64,000 bases of DNA. Origin: Theobroma cacao (taxonomy: Eukaryota > Streptophyta > Magnoliopsida > Malvales > Malvaceae). Under the pieces are notes generated by a model. That model worked only from the letters and a program-made list of their open reading frames with translations, had not been told where the DNA came from and did not search any database. The translations under genes and the position numbers were made by a program. Each line of letters opens with the position of its first letter. Position 1 is the first letter of the stretch. Where the stretch lies: the NCBI RefSeq assembly GCF_000208745.1, contig NC_030852.1:13689969-13753968 (forward strand), read 5' to 3'. Positions 53,815-64,000 of the stretch are shown one piece after another.

Positions 53815-55790
53815 GGATTCTTTTGTCTATAGCTATAAAACTTTGTCTCTCTGGTATGAACACAAGCTTTCTGTTGAGCATCTCAGAGTATTTGGTTGTG
53901 CCTGCTATGTGCATATACTTGAAAGACAACATGATAAGCTTCAACATAAGTCATTAAAGGTAATATTTGTTGTTATAGTTTCTCAGTCAAAGGCATATAG
54001 AGTTTATATTCTAGACACTACTAAGATCATTATTAGTAGAAATGTTAATTTTGATGAAGACTCCAGCTGGAGCTAGAAATGACAATAGACATAAAAGACT
54101 CAATAACCATTCTATGTCTCTATTTGTTAGCAACCAGAATTTGATGAGCTGGATGTGAATGACCAGACAACTCTTTTTGATCCTTATGCTGAAAATATTG
54201 ATGATCTACGTGTCAGAGGTATGAGATCATTACTGGATGTTTATCATAGAAGCTTAGTTGTAGAAGCTAAGCCATACTCTTAAAAAAAGCATAAAAGCAC
54301 TCAAAATGGTTTAATGCAATGCGTGAAGAGCTTGAAGTAATTAATAAGAGTCATACATGGACTCTAGTTGATAGACCACTCAATAAGCCTATCATTGGTG
54401 TTAAGTGGGTCTTTAGAAGAAAACTGAATCTTGATGGAACTCTAAATAAGTATAAAGCAAGACTCGTTTTAAAGGGATACAATCAGCTCCTTGGAGTAGA
54501 TTTCTTGGAGACTTATGCTCTTGTGGCTTGCTATGACACCATTAGATTGCAGTTAGCTCTGTCTGCAACTGTAGGCTAGAAAAGTATTCCATCTTGATGT
54601 CAAATCTGCATTTCTCATGGGTACTCTTTAAAAAGAGATATACATTGAACAGCCAAAAGGATTTGAACAAGATGCTCATCAAAACAAAGTCTACAAGTTG
54701 CAAAAAGCCTTATATGGCTTAAAACAAGCCCCACGCATGTGGTACAGTAGAATTGATGCACACTTGACTAGGCTAGGATTTAAAAGAAGTTGCAATGAAG
54801 CTGCACTGTATATCCCCAAGTCAAATGGTAAGACATAGTTGATTGTGTCTTTATATGTTGATGACCTCCTAATCACAGGTTCTGATATTGATGCTTTATC
54901 AAAATTCAAAGTTGAAACGAAAGCTAAATTCGATATGACAGACTTGGGTCCAATAAGCTATTTTGTTGGACTGCAAATCACACAATTAGTTGAAGGCATT
55001 CAGTTGTCACGAAGAAACTATGTCTATGAAATGTTGAAGAGATTTGGAATAAGCCAATGCAAGCCTATTTTAACTCCTTTGGTTGTGAATGACAAACTCA
55101 TAATTGACAGTGGAATTCAGCTTCAAAATCCATCAATTTATAGAAGCTTAATTGGAAGCCTTCTTTATGTATGTTCCTCAAGACCTTATATCATGTCCTC
55201 TTTGAGTTTTCTTTCAAGGTTTATGTAGGAGATTGCACCATGCTGCTGGTAAATGAATTGTAAGGTATCTTAAAGGAACCTTGAATCATGAAATTCATTT
55301 CACAAGAAAAAAAGACTTCAAACTAATTGGTTTTCTAGACATGACTGGGGTGGAAACTTAGATGACTCAAAATGTACCTCTGGCTATGTTTTTACACTTG
55401 GGAATGGGGCATTCTCATGGAATTCTTACAAGCAATTAGTGGTTGCTCAATCCTCATGTGAAGTTGGATATATTTTAGCTGCTGAAGCTTCAAACTAGGC
55501 TGTCTGGTTGAGAAAACTACTTAATGACTTGGATTTCCCTCAGACATAAGCTACTGATATGTTCATTGGAAATAAATCAACAATTGCCATCATAAAACAT
55601 CTTGTGTATCACGGGAAGACAAAGCACATAATGCTTAAGTTCCGCTATACGTGATGCTGAAAAGAATGGAGATGTCACCTTCCATCACTGCAATTCTGAC
55701 AGGCAATTAAATTATATAATGACCAAAAGACTAACAAAGCCAAGGTTTAAGGGTCTTAGAAGCAAACTAAATGTGTGTGCAAATATTAAG
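53815..55790 (+). pseudogene. Copia E integrase tail, RT and RNase H
   Basis: The integrase tail reads SLWYEHKLSVEHLRVFGCAC and KAYRVYILDTTKIIISRNV. RT starts at 54319 (MREELEVINKSHTWTLVDRP, GVKWVFRRKLNLDG, ARLVLKGYNQLLGVDF), has a frame break at 54578, resumes YIEQPKGF and [14 protein letters not shown], and carries an intact SLYVDDLLITGSD near 54850. RNase H (55240-55790) is heavily broken (QSSCEVGYILAAEASN, KTKHIMLKF). The catalytic YVDD is intact, but at least eight stops or shifts disable the gene. Confidence 0.85.
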
Positions 55791-55796
55791 GAGGAG

Positions 55797-56145
55797 TGTT
55801 AAGTTAATACTTGCACGTTAATGTACACTTGTCAAGTTTCTTTTATAGTTTGCTTCATTGTACTGGTCCTTAGACAAGAATGTTTCTTTTAATTCCTCTC
55901 CCTACGTGTATGCGTGCATGAGATTGTTGTGCTTAGGTTATAACACTTGTACTAGACCATGTTACAAGTGCTAATCATGCCAAATGTGTATTTAACTTGT
56001 AATACAATCTCATCAATGAAGTGGTACTGCAGCTCCTTGTAGCTATCGGCTGTATTCCTTTTTCTATTTGGCAAGTCTCAGTTTTACAGCTTTATAACAG
56101 AACCTCTTTGCGAGTTCATTCTCTGTTACTTACCAAATTATAACA
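55797..56145 (+). repeat. Copia E 3' LTR (349 bp)
   Basis: Starts TGTTAAGTTAATAC after the polypurine tract and ends CCAAATTATAACA. The end was set by comparison with the FBD gene copy at 60352, where the next bases GAGGACAATGG are gene sequence. An earlier ATAACA at 56094-56099 was considered and set aside. Confidence 0.75.
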
Positions 56146-56360
56146 GAGGACAATGGAAATCCATGCTGATAAATTCTCTTCAGATTCAAAGCTTTGTGTT
56201 TTCAAGAAATTATCAATGTTGCCAAGGTGCTCGGAGACTTGTCAACCCTCATTCAATTGAGGTACTACATGACGAAGTAAATTGACGTTCACCTTTTCTT
56301 TTTTCAGGGTATAATGGTGATAGCAAATCTTCTGATTGACAACTTACTCTGTTTGTATTA
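56146..56360 (+). pseudogene. F-box/FBD gene fragment (copy 1, FBD 3' end only)
   Basis: Nearly parallel to 60352-60560: GAGGACAATGGAAATCCA, TCTTCAGATTCAAAGCTTTG, TTATCAATGTTGCCAAGG, CTTCTGATTGACA. It corresponds to the C-terminal half of the FBD region (TMEIHADK-like and CCQG-like text). It differs by a single-base insertion and an altered segment near 56275. The upstream part of the gene is missing, replaced by copia E. Confidence 0.8.
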
Positions 56361-57077
56361 ACTCATTTAACCATTAAAAGATTTAACACTGTCTATAATG
56401 TTTTGCTAAGGATAATCTTGTTATTTATCGGTGTTGGCACAAATGTGTATTCCTTTGCTTGATTCTTTGTTTCTATGGATGTAAATGTTTCTTGATAAAA
56501 GATTTTGAATAAAGACAAACATGCATCCAACAGAAATCAATGCATTCCTAGTAATTTTTCATAGCCAAACATTGTAATCATTATGGTTTCATAGTAAGTT
56601 TTCAAAACATTTTTCATATATAAACTATCATTGTGAAAGAAACAAGACGATTGTTGCCTGGTTGTAGGATTGTATTTAAGCTTTTTACTTTTGGGTACTT
56701 TTCCACTTTCTTTGTTTTTATATTCTGCGTATCAGACATTTTTTTTATTTGTATTTCTGTATAATGTTTTAGTTAGAGCACTCAGAATCTATCTGCTATG
56801 CAAAACTTAATATCTGTATAGACTGCCCTTACTTGAGATTAGTAATTTCTTTAATTTAAGAGAGAACTTTTATGTATCATTATGGCTTACACCATAGGCT
56901 CTAATTTAAGATGGAGTTGTGAATAGTTGTATGAAGAAAAAGTGAAAACTTTAATTCAAGAGACAACTAAGGACTCAACTACTCTTTAAGGTAAGTTTTG
57001 GTATGTGATATATGACCAAATGGCAAAAACATTGTGAAGGTAGCATTGCACATATTTGCTCTCTCTCGGTTTTATAG
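56361..57077. other. AT-rich intergenic DNA
   Basis: No coding signal recognised. Confidence 0.45.
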
Positions 57078-57181
57078 GTGTAGGCCCATCTCACTATCAC
57101 TGGGTGCTTCTTCCGGACTGCCTCACTTTCTATCCTGACTTGGACATGGACATGGTTGAAATGGGTTTTTGTTATCACCAG
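57078..57181 (+). other. Orphan exon-like segment (VGPSHYHWVLLPDC...)
   Basis: A 104-base open segment bounded by TTTATAG before and GTAAGG after, a textbook internal-exon pattern. In the open frame it reads VGPSHYHWVLLPDCLTFYPD, then LDMDMVEMGFCYHQ. I do not recognise the family, and no companion exon was found. It could be a remnant of a third host gene or chance. Confidence 0.4.
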
Positions 57182-57187
57182 GTAAGG

Positions 57188-58841
57188 CTCATATTAAAAG
57201 CTGAGTTTATTACAAATGGTGTTACTTTGGTCTTATTAGATAAATAGAATGTACTCACATCCTATTTTGAGATATTAACCAGCCAATTGGTCAAAACTGG
57301 TAAGACATATTAGATATGTAGAAGAATCAAGTAATGAACCCATCCTGCCGTTGTATGCAAAAAGAAATATGTAAATGTTTCTGATGTCTTCTGGTTTTGG
57401 GTTATGCAAGATCTTTGTTGGGAAAAGAGTGCTTGATTGGTTTGTGACACTCACAATTTCAATATGAAAACATGGCCTTTTCATTAAATTAAAATCTCAA
57501 CACACACACACGCAGATATATATATATATATATGCTAAGCTTTAAAATTCCTTCATGAATTTTATATTTTTCTTATATTGTACATGATATATAATCTAGT
57601 GGATTTTGATATTTTTATTTTGAATCAAAGAATATTATATATTTACAAATTATATAATATAAATACATATATAAGATAAATATAAAAAATTATAAATTTT
57701 AAAATTTTTTAATTTTACATATTAAGCTATTTTTATATTTTATTTTGAATCAAATAAAATTTTATTTGTTATGTGTTACATATAAAAATATCATCCACAA
57801 TCAAAATGATATTTGTTACTATATGTCATGTGACATATTAACATATTATAATTGTTGATGAGATGGTATGTTGGTATATCATAATAATATGGCATGATAA
57901 TATAGTCAAGAGATTTTTTTTTTTCACATCAACCTCATGTCACTGTCATATGTGTATAAAATGATAAAATGATATTTTGATTAATAGTAATTAGTTAATT
58001 ATTAATCATAAAAATGGAANGATAATAATATGCATGATAATATAGTCAAGAGATTTTTTTTTTTCACATCAACCTCATGTCACTGTCATATGTGTATAAA
58101 ATAATAAAATATTTTGATTAATAGTAATTAGTTAATTATTAATCATAAAAATGGAAGTGGAGATTGGGTTGGGCTAAGATGATGCAACCCACTTTTAAAT
58201 CCTCCAAGTGGGCTTCAAATTGAAGGCAATTATCAACAACCATAATTTTGTTTTAATTTTTTAATTTATAATTATTGTCTTTGTGTGACAGATTTCATAT
58301 CGGAAAAAAAAGATGATTTTTTACATTCGAATACTATAAGTTGAATCTTAAACTTATAAATAAAATTTTTTTATTTAATAAATTATGTCTTTTGAATTGA
58401 AGATATAAATTTGTAACATTTATCATTTACCATCTCATGAAAAATTTTCATTCTCAAGATTTAAAAGCTTTTAATTTGAAGTAAATTAAAAATGGGTAAT
58501 CAATCATCTTTGAATAATTATGTTTTTGAAACAAAAATAATATATGTATTCTTTCACCACCAAGAACAGCCTCGTTCTTCTTACTAACTTATAGCCATGA
58601 GACAATCACTGTGCATGTACTGGTATCAGGCTGGGTCGCTCCTAGATGAGAGTTGGTCCAATGAAGGACACGGAAAGGGCACTCAGATCAGTTGTTGGCA
58701 TGGTAATTCAACTAAGTTTTCTTTATTCTGTGTTTGTGTTGTTGCAAGCGAGCTGCAATTGCTTCTGCTTTTTGTGAAGTGATAGGTTTTGAACATTATT
58801 TTTGGGTCTGATTCGTGTACAGGGTTTAGCATGTTGCTTGG
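57188..58841. other. AT-rich intergenic DNA with repeats
   Basis: Contains a CA/TA microsatellite (about 57501-57532), a 141-bp tandem duplication listed separately, and otherwise no gene. The small ORF at 58597-58782 has no recognisable domain. Confidence 0.45.
57881..58158. repeat. Two-copy 141-bp tandem duplication, N at the junction
   Basis: Copies 57881-58019 and 58022-58158 share ATAATAATAT, CATGATAATATAGTCAAGAG, CACATCAACCTCATGTCACT and AGTTAATTATTAATCATAAA. They differ by a few bases and short indels. N at 58020 sits at the junction. Confidence 0.9.
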
Positions 58842-60528
58842 ATGCTGCCAATAGCTTTTTCACCAGTTTGTATTTTTTTTGCAATTGTACAGGGCTTTGC
58901 TACACCAAAGCTAGAATTCCTATGCCACCAGAAGTCTTTTACTAACCTGATTCAGGACTCAGCTTCCGGGTTTAAGTCAAGCCGCTTATTGAAGGTCTCA
59001 GTCCTCCGTCATTACTCAAAAGCAATTCCTCAAAGACTCTATTTGTCACCCTTGCGCTCCGAGGACAATATTAGCAAGTTTCCAGATGATTTAATTCATC
59101 TCATTTTATCATTACTCCCTACTAAACAGGCGGTGGCTACCTCCGTTCTGTCAAAAAGATGGATTTCACTTTGGACTCTAGTTAGCCAGATAATTGCAGA
59201 ACCGATGAACAAGTTGAAGTGAAGTTTTGTTTGAAACATTTTGGAGCAGAAAAATTATAGCTCCGTTGAAAAATTCGTCTCCATTGCAGTTTAAGCTATT
59301 CTAACACGTGCATTAGAACTTGGATTTGCCCTGCCATCCAGCGTGGCCTGCAAGAAGTAGATATCCGTATCCGCATCTCCAAACTAGCGGACTCTCTAGT
59401 AGCAAAGGACTCTATAGGAGGGGAGGGGACTTAGTGCAGGTACCCAGGGCTCGTTCTTGGTGAAGACACTACAGATTTTGAAGCTGCATGATGAAATTAT
59501 GGTTGATGTTCCTGCCCCGGTTTGTATTCCAAGTCTTAAAAGTGTTTTACATCTTAGGTGGCTGGCTTCTTTCTGGGTGCCCAATTTTTGAGGAATTGTG
59601 TATGCACAAGTATTAGGAAGGAACATATGGTGAGCTTCAATATTTCTATACCGACCTTGAAACGATTGGCTTTGACCATAATTTATGATTTTGATTTTGA
59701 TTTGGAACACATGGCCCAGCTCTCGAGTATAAGCCACACAAATATTTTGTTGAAAATTTTCCTTGCTTAATTAAAGCAGCTGTTATAGTTCCATATACAC
59801 TCTCCAGTGTCAAGTTTCGAGTTTCGCTGTTTGAAGACATTGGTAAGAGACACTTTAACGACGTTAAATTTATATCTTTTTGTTCTTCATTTTTGAAATC
59901 ATGTAGTTTATATTTATGGTTGTGCTAGTTATATTCAATTGGTACCTACTACATTATTATTTCTCCTCTTTCAGACCCAGGATTGTTTACGTCTGTTTTT
60001 TTAATTTAACCCAATTGGATCTAATTGCTAGTAACTGGGCTGGGATATTACTCTCCCTTCACATTTCTCATAAGCTAGAAACTTTGATAGTTGCTGTTAA
60101 GGTCAGTTGATTGTAGAATTGTATTATTAAACTAGTCAAATTCTCCCTAATCTAAGACCTTATGTATGAGTTGTGCTGTCTTCTGTCTCCGGGTAATACT
60201 CAGAAATGGATGTAAATGCAGTTGGACACAGCCAAAGCATGTCCCTATATGTTTTTTGTCAAGTCTAACGACAGTTTGTCTTAAAGAATTTGAAGGATTG
60301 GAAGATCAAATGAAAATGGTAGTGTATGTTTTAAAGAATGCTCGAGTGTTGAGGACAATGGAAATCCACGCTGCTGATAAATTGTCTTCAGATTCAAAGC
60401 TTTGTATTTTCAAGAATTATCAATGTTGCCAAGGGGTTCGAAGACTTGTCAACTCTCGTTCAATTGAGGTACTATATGACTTAAGGGAACTGATTTTCGA
60501 GTATAATGGTCATAGCAAAATCTTCTGA
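58842..60528 (+). pseudogene. F-box/LRR/FBD protein (degenerate copy 2)
   Basis: The F-box at about 59065-59160 reads ISKFPDDLIHLILSLLPTKQ, AVATSVLSKRWISLWTL; F-box proteins are substrate adaptors of SCF ubiquitin ligases. Downstream frames give leucine-rich text: AIQRGLQEVDIRI, ILKLHDEIMVDVPAPVCIPS, LKSVLHL, then FNISIPTLKRLALTIIYDF. The FBD region (60200-60528) reads HVPICFLSSLTTVCLKEFEG, MVVYVLKNARVLRTMEIHA and ends with a stop at 60526. Stops at 59220 and 59578 and several frame changes break the gene, and introns cannot be told apart from lesions. The first 70 residues before the F-box (58842 onward) are not conserved, so the start is uncertain. Copy 1 of its 3' end is at 56146. Confidence 0.78.
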
Positions 60529-61241
60529 TTGACACATTATTGTGTTTCTATTAACTCATTTGAGATGGTCGGGTAGCCCTTCCTCATTTTAAGATGTCCT
60601 CCTAATTTACCAAGTGCTAGCTTGTTTTCTATTGTTTTATACAATAACTTGCCCAAAAAAGAAAAGCAAAATGCAAATATAGAATTCCTCCCTCTGTTCT
60701 CTAAATTTCCTTTTTTTTTTCTCTTAATAAAAGTACTGTCGAATATCCGAACCCACGGTATTAGTAGGAAGTAGGAACCAAGTAACTGGAGACAACAGTC
60801 TCATTTTTTTTTTCAATTTCTTGGAGGACTTGCCTTTACTACCTACATATCTCTCTATATCTCCTTCATCATCATCTCCACCCATCCTTCGATTTCTTTA
60901 AGTTTCTGTAGAGATGTTCAAATTTTATTAATTAGAAAACTGTATCGTCCAAAAACGAGCTAAATTATCCTTTGATACAATCAGAAACCCAAGTAAAAGG
61001 TGACTCCACCTCACAAAACACATATTCTACATAGGATTAATATTTTTGGTCAGTCCTGATTTAAAACTAATGTGATAAATTAATAATTTACTAAATTTAT
61101 AAGATAATATATTTTTAAAAAAACATATAAGTTTCATTTTATATATAAATTAATAATCTTTTTATACATTAAAATTATGTATATACATTATTCAATAATA
61201 AAGTTTTTGAAAAATATGACTTCAATATTACTTGACTCTCA
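60529..61241. other. AT-rich intergenic DNA
   Basis: No coding signal recognised. Confidence 0.45.
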
Positions 61242-61471
61242 TTTTTTTTTAGAAGGCATCATTTCATTGATTGAATGGAAACTGTACAATTAAGACAAGG
61301 GGGTTAACAAAAATTCCACCATAGCAGCTGTACAAAAATAGCAACCTTAGCAGATAGGTGCAGGAGATGTATCCCAATAAGCCAAAAAACAGGGACAAAA
61401 GCTATACAGAAGCATATCCAGATTCACAACAGAAACGGATATCAAAGATCAAAATATTACGTAGGTTCACA

Positions 61472-61474
61472 AAT
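61472..61474. repeat. Target-site duplication AAT, left copy
   Basis: AAT before CACTA; the identical copy is at 62440-62442. Three-base duplications are the rule for CACTA elements. Confidence 0.75.
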
Positions 61475-62439
61475 CACTAAAAAAAATAAATTTTTTTTGA
61501 CGAAATTTTTTATTGGAAAAAGTTAAAATTTTGTTGAAAATTCTGTTGGTAAAAGTATCGTTAGAAATACTTTCCGTTAGAAATCTATTGAAAATTTCTG
61601 ACAAAAACTTCCATCGAGAAAAATACATAATTTGTCAAGTGTATCGTATCAAATCCATTGAAAATTTCCAAGGGAATTTTTGTTAAAGAATTCCGTGGTA
61701 TTACTATTTTTTAAATTTATATTTACTAATATTAGTACCTAAACTATTATTAATTTTTGTTTAATATATTTTTATATTTTATCATCTATTCTTATAAAAT
61801 TAAAAATTTTATTATTATGTTATTTTTATAAACTTTTTAATTTTATAACATTAATGAATTTTGAACTATTAAATTATAATTTATGATTCAATAAAGTTTT
61901 CAAAATATATAAAAAAAGCAAAGGAAAACATATTTAAATTTTTAATATTATAAAACTTAGTATGTATATATTTAATTTTATTAATATATTTCTTATAAAG
62001 GATTAATAAAATTTTTAAAAATTCTTAATATATCTTAAATAAAAAATTAAAAAATAGTAATGTCGATGGAATATTCTGTTAATTCTCCAACGGATTATTC
62101 CGTTGAAAAATTTCCATTGGTAATAGTTTTTTTCAACAGAAAATTTCATTGAAAAATTTAGCGGGCTCTAATTTTTTCCGCACCATAAATTATCCAATGG
62201 ATTTCCAATGAATTATTTTCCATTGGAAAATTCGGATGAAAATCCGTCTGAAAGTTTAGCGGGATTAGATTTTTTCTGTGCCAAAAAAAATTTCCAATAG
62301 ATTTTCAATGGAAATATTCTGTTGGAAAATTTTAGTTGGAAATCCGTTGAAAAAACGTTAAATTAAATTTTCGTGGAAAATCCGTTGAAAATTTCCAACT
62401 AAATTTTTTTCGTTGGAAAAAATCAGTTTTCTTGTAGTG
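61475..62439. mobile_element. Non-autonomous CACTA (En/Spm-type) element, 965 bp
   Basis: The right end is the complement of CACTACAAGAAAACTG, the canonical CACTA terminus. The left end starts CACTAAAAAAAATAAA, a decayed version. AAT duplications flank it. The interior has no coding region and is full of repeated subterminal-like motifs in both orientations (CCGTTGAAAATTTCC, TTCCAACGGA-like, TTCCATTGGAAAAT and relatives), the array that the transposase binds in this superfamily. It inserted in the 3' UTR of LINE D. Confidence 0.85.
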
Positions 62440-62442
62440 AAT
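62440..62442. repeat. Target-site duplication AAT, right copy
   Basis: Identical to 61472-61474. Confidence 0.75.
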
Positions 62443-64000
62443 ACCAGGAAACCTTTATGCAAGAAGAATAATAGAACAAATTTATGGAATCATCCAACTG
62501 CATTAAAGGAAAAAGAGAGAGCAACCTGGTTTTGGTTTGAGGCTTCACCAATGATCCAGAAAAATCATAAGGTCTAAGCACTCCCTCTTTAGCCAATGTA
62601 TTAGCCATATCGTTGGCGGAACGTGGTATGTGAGTAATGCTCCATCTATCAACTTTGGCAAGGAAGGACCAGACTTGAATCATCATAGCTCACAATCTCC
62701 ATAGCACTTCACTAGTGTTAGTAAGCCACTTGACTACATTGCGATTGTTACACTCCAACAGGAGCAAGAAAGAAGAGCACCACTTAGAAGCTACATAGAT
62801 AGTGGCAACCTTTCTCATCACGAGTAGCTTAGCAGTTGTAGAGTCTGTAACTCCAATGGCTTTAGATAACATAGCAAGCACATCACTAGAGTCATTATGA
62901 AGAACACCACCAATACTTGAGTCTCCGAGACAGCCTGTAGAGGATCCGTCAGTGTTGAATTTCAGACACCCTATACTAGGCCTTGACTAAGGCACAATAG
63001 CTGTGTTTTTCTTGGTCAAGGCAAGGGTAGAACATTCGTTTAGGCATCGTGCAAGATCCGTGATAAGAGCAAAGTGGCTAGGCCATTTCGCATGCATCCA
63101 CCATGCCACTCTAATTTTCGAGAACGCAAAAATATGCTCACCAGTCTAGATTTTACCATTAAAGACAACATCATTCCTAGACATCTAGATGGCCCAAACA
63201 GTGGCATACCACACCATTTTCCACACCAACCCATTTTTAAAAGAAGTGTCAATATCAAACCAAGATAAAAAGCATGTCATAGGGTCCTCATGAACCACCC
63301 ACTGAGTAGTCCATAGGTGGCACCACTGCTCCCACAGTAGCCATGATTTGGGATAGTTGAAGAAGAGGTGACGTACAGATTCAAGACTGTTGTGACATAG
63401 CAAACATATTGTCACCTTCGAGGTGATGATACCCTTACTCACCAATGTCTATTTGACCGTCAGTCTACCGCGTAAAATCTACCAACATAAGGTCTCAATT
63501 TTGAGAGGTGCGAGTCTTGACTAGACCAGGTCTCAATGGTTTGTTTGAGTGGTGTTGGAAATAAGAACTTGCCGGCAAAAGGAGTTAGGAGAGTAGTTGC
63601 CATTTGGGTGCCCTTTCCATATCAATTTGTCTTGGAAATCTTGTTGATGGTATGGCCATAAGTAAGTTGTTTGAAACTATCTCATTGTTCTTTCTTCTAA
63701 TAAAAAACATCCCGACGAAGGTTCATGTTCCAAGCCCAATCATATCCGTTCTAGCTGCCTAAGTCATTAATACAACCCATTTTTTTCACCGTCAAAGCAT
63801 AAATTCTAGGAAAGACAATTTTAAGAGTAAAGTCACCAGCCTAAGTATCATCCCAAAATCAAATTCTATTTCCACAACCCAAGGAGAGTCCCATACCGTT
63901 AATTAAATAAGAATTGTAAGCACAAGTGCCAAGGAGAGGGTTAGTGATATTCTTCTAAATACCAAAATCTTTAAGGGGGTTCCCCCTGCTTCGCAAGATC
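62443..64000 (-). pseudogene. LINE D ORF2 C-terminal part (RNase H, zf-RVT, RT connection)
   Basis: On the minus strand from 64000 down: NPLLGTCAYNSYLING, GMGLSLGCGNRI and FPRIYAL (about 63950-63790), the usual segment after RT. The zf-RVT block gives KGIITSKVTICLLCHNSLES and VRHLFFNYPKS (63445-63340). RNase H (62950-62423) gives CLKFNTDGSSTG-like text, then MLAMLSKAIGVTDSTTAKLL (62881), LLLLECNNRNVVKWL, and VDRWSITHIPRSANDMANTL, AKEGV. The H-x-x-R-x-x-N/A-D end is well preserved. Frame breaks separate these parts, so it is inactive. Confidence 0.83.

Larger units (their letters stand above)
53800..56145 (+). mobile_element. Copia E (5'-truncated, with 3' LTR)
   Basis: A plus-strand Ty1/copia fragment that starts inside the integrase tail and runs through RT and RNase H to a polypurine tract (AAGGAGGAG, 55788-55796) and a 3' LTR (55797-56145). 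Immediately after the LTR, GAGGACAATGG begins a piece of an F-box/FBD gene, so the element had inserted there; GAGGA is the likely target block. The left side joins LINE C. Confidence 0.85.
61242..64000 (-). mobile_element. LINE D (minus strand, continues beyond the window, split by a CACTA element)
   Basis: Its 3' tail is the T run at 61242-61250. A 3' UTR follows to 61474, then the CACTA element (61475-62439), then RNase H, zf-RVT and the RT connection up to the window edge. Joining the flanks without the CACTA element gives continuous UTR sequence. The 5' portion lies outside the window. Confidence 0.83.

Noticed and set aside
56094..56099. Earlier ATAACA as the end of the copia E LTR
   Set aside because: The following bases do not match the FBD gene; the second ATAACA at 56145 abuts gene sequence precisely.
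1..64000. tRNA, rRNA or other structured RNA genes
   Set aside because: None seen by eye; tRNA-like matches are only the primer-binding sites of LTR elements. A tRNAscan-SE/Infernal run would settle it.

Overview
The window is nuclear DNA from a flowering plant, almost certainly a eudicot. The base composition is AT-rich, the repeats are plant-type Ty1/copia, Ty3/gypsy, LINE and CACTA elements, and the host fragments (kinesin-like calmodulin-binding protein, DUF313-type B3, F-box/FBD, HDC1/Rxt3-like, ankyrin) belong to plant families. It is a gene-poor transposon graveyard: no fully intact gene is visible, and every host-derived fragment I recognise is truncated, frameshifted or interrupted.

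Layout. 0-1.1 kb: broken MyTH4-domain exons of a kinesin-like calmodulin-binding protein (minus strand). 1.6-3.1 kb: 5'-truncated copia remnant A (minus). 4.3-4.9 kb: one ankyrin-repeat exon (minus). 5.3-16.1 kb: copia B (plus), with a younger, nearly complete copia C (7322-12479) nested in its integrase; a 5-bp GGCTT duplication flanks the insertion, and the 3' LTR of B carries a four-unit tandem array. 17.6-24.3 kb: LINE A (minus), split by a 3.3-kb Ogre/Tat-like solo LTR (20626-23944, duplication AGTAG). 25.5-26.4 kb: B3 pseudogene 1. 27.9-28.4 kb: LINE B remnant. 29.1-37.05 kb: a chromovirus-like gypsy element whose 3' LTR is split by a second solo LTR of the same Ogre/Tat-like family (34676-36951, duplication CATAC). 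38.0-41.3 kb: an intron-containing HDC1/Rxt3-like gene fragment (minus). 41.9-45.8 kb: copia D (minus), which has lost its whole reverse transcriptase. 46.4-47.2 kb: B3 pseudogene 2, paralogous to copy 1. 47.25-53.7 kb: LINE C (plus, RRM-type ORF1 and ORF2). 53.8-56.15 kb: copia E, inserted in an F-box/FBD fragment. 58.8-60.5 kb: a longer F-box/LRR/FBD pseudogene. 61.2-64 kb: LINE D (minus, running off the window), split by a 965-bp non-autonomous CACTA element (duplication AAT).

Nothing acts as an operon or pathway. The elements are related mainly by insertion order, which can be read from the nesting and the target-site duplications. The host fragments keep introns or splice signals (KCBP, HDC1-like, ankyrin), so they arose by DNA-level duplication or decay rather than retroposition. 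I found no convincing tRNA, rRNA or CRISPR array. The most interesting observations are the hidden multi-exon host fragments, strong hairpins at equivalent places in two solo LTRs that differ in sequence, the tandemly amplified promoter segment in the LTR of copia B, the deamination-like stop-codon pattern of copia C, and two single-N gaps that sit exactly on tandem-repeat junctions.
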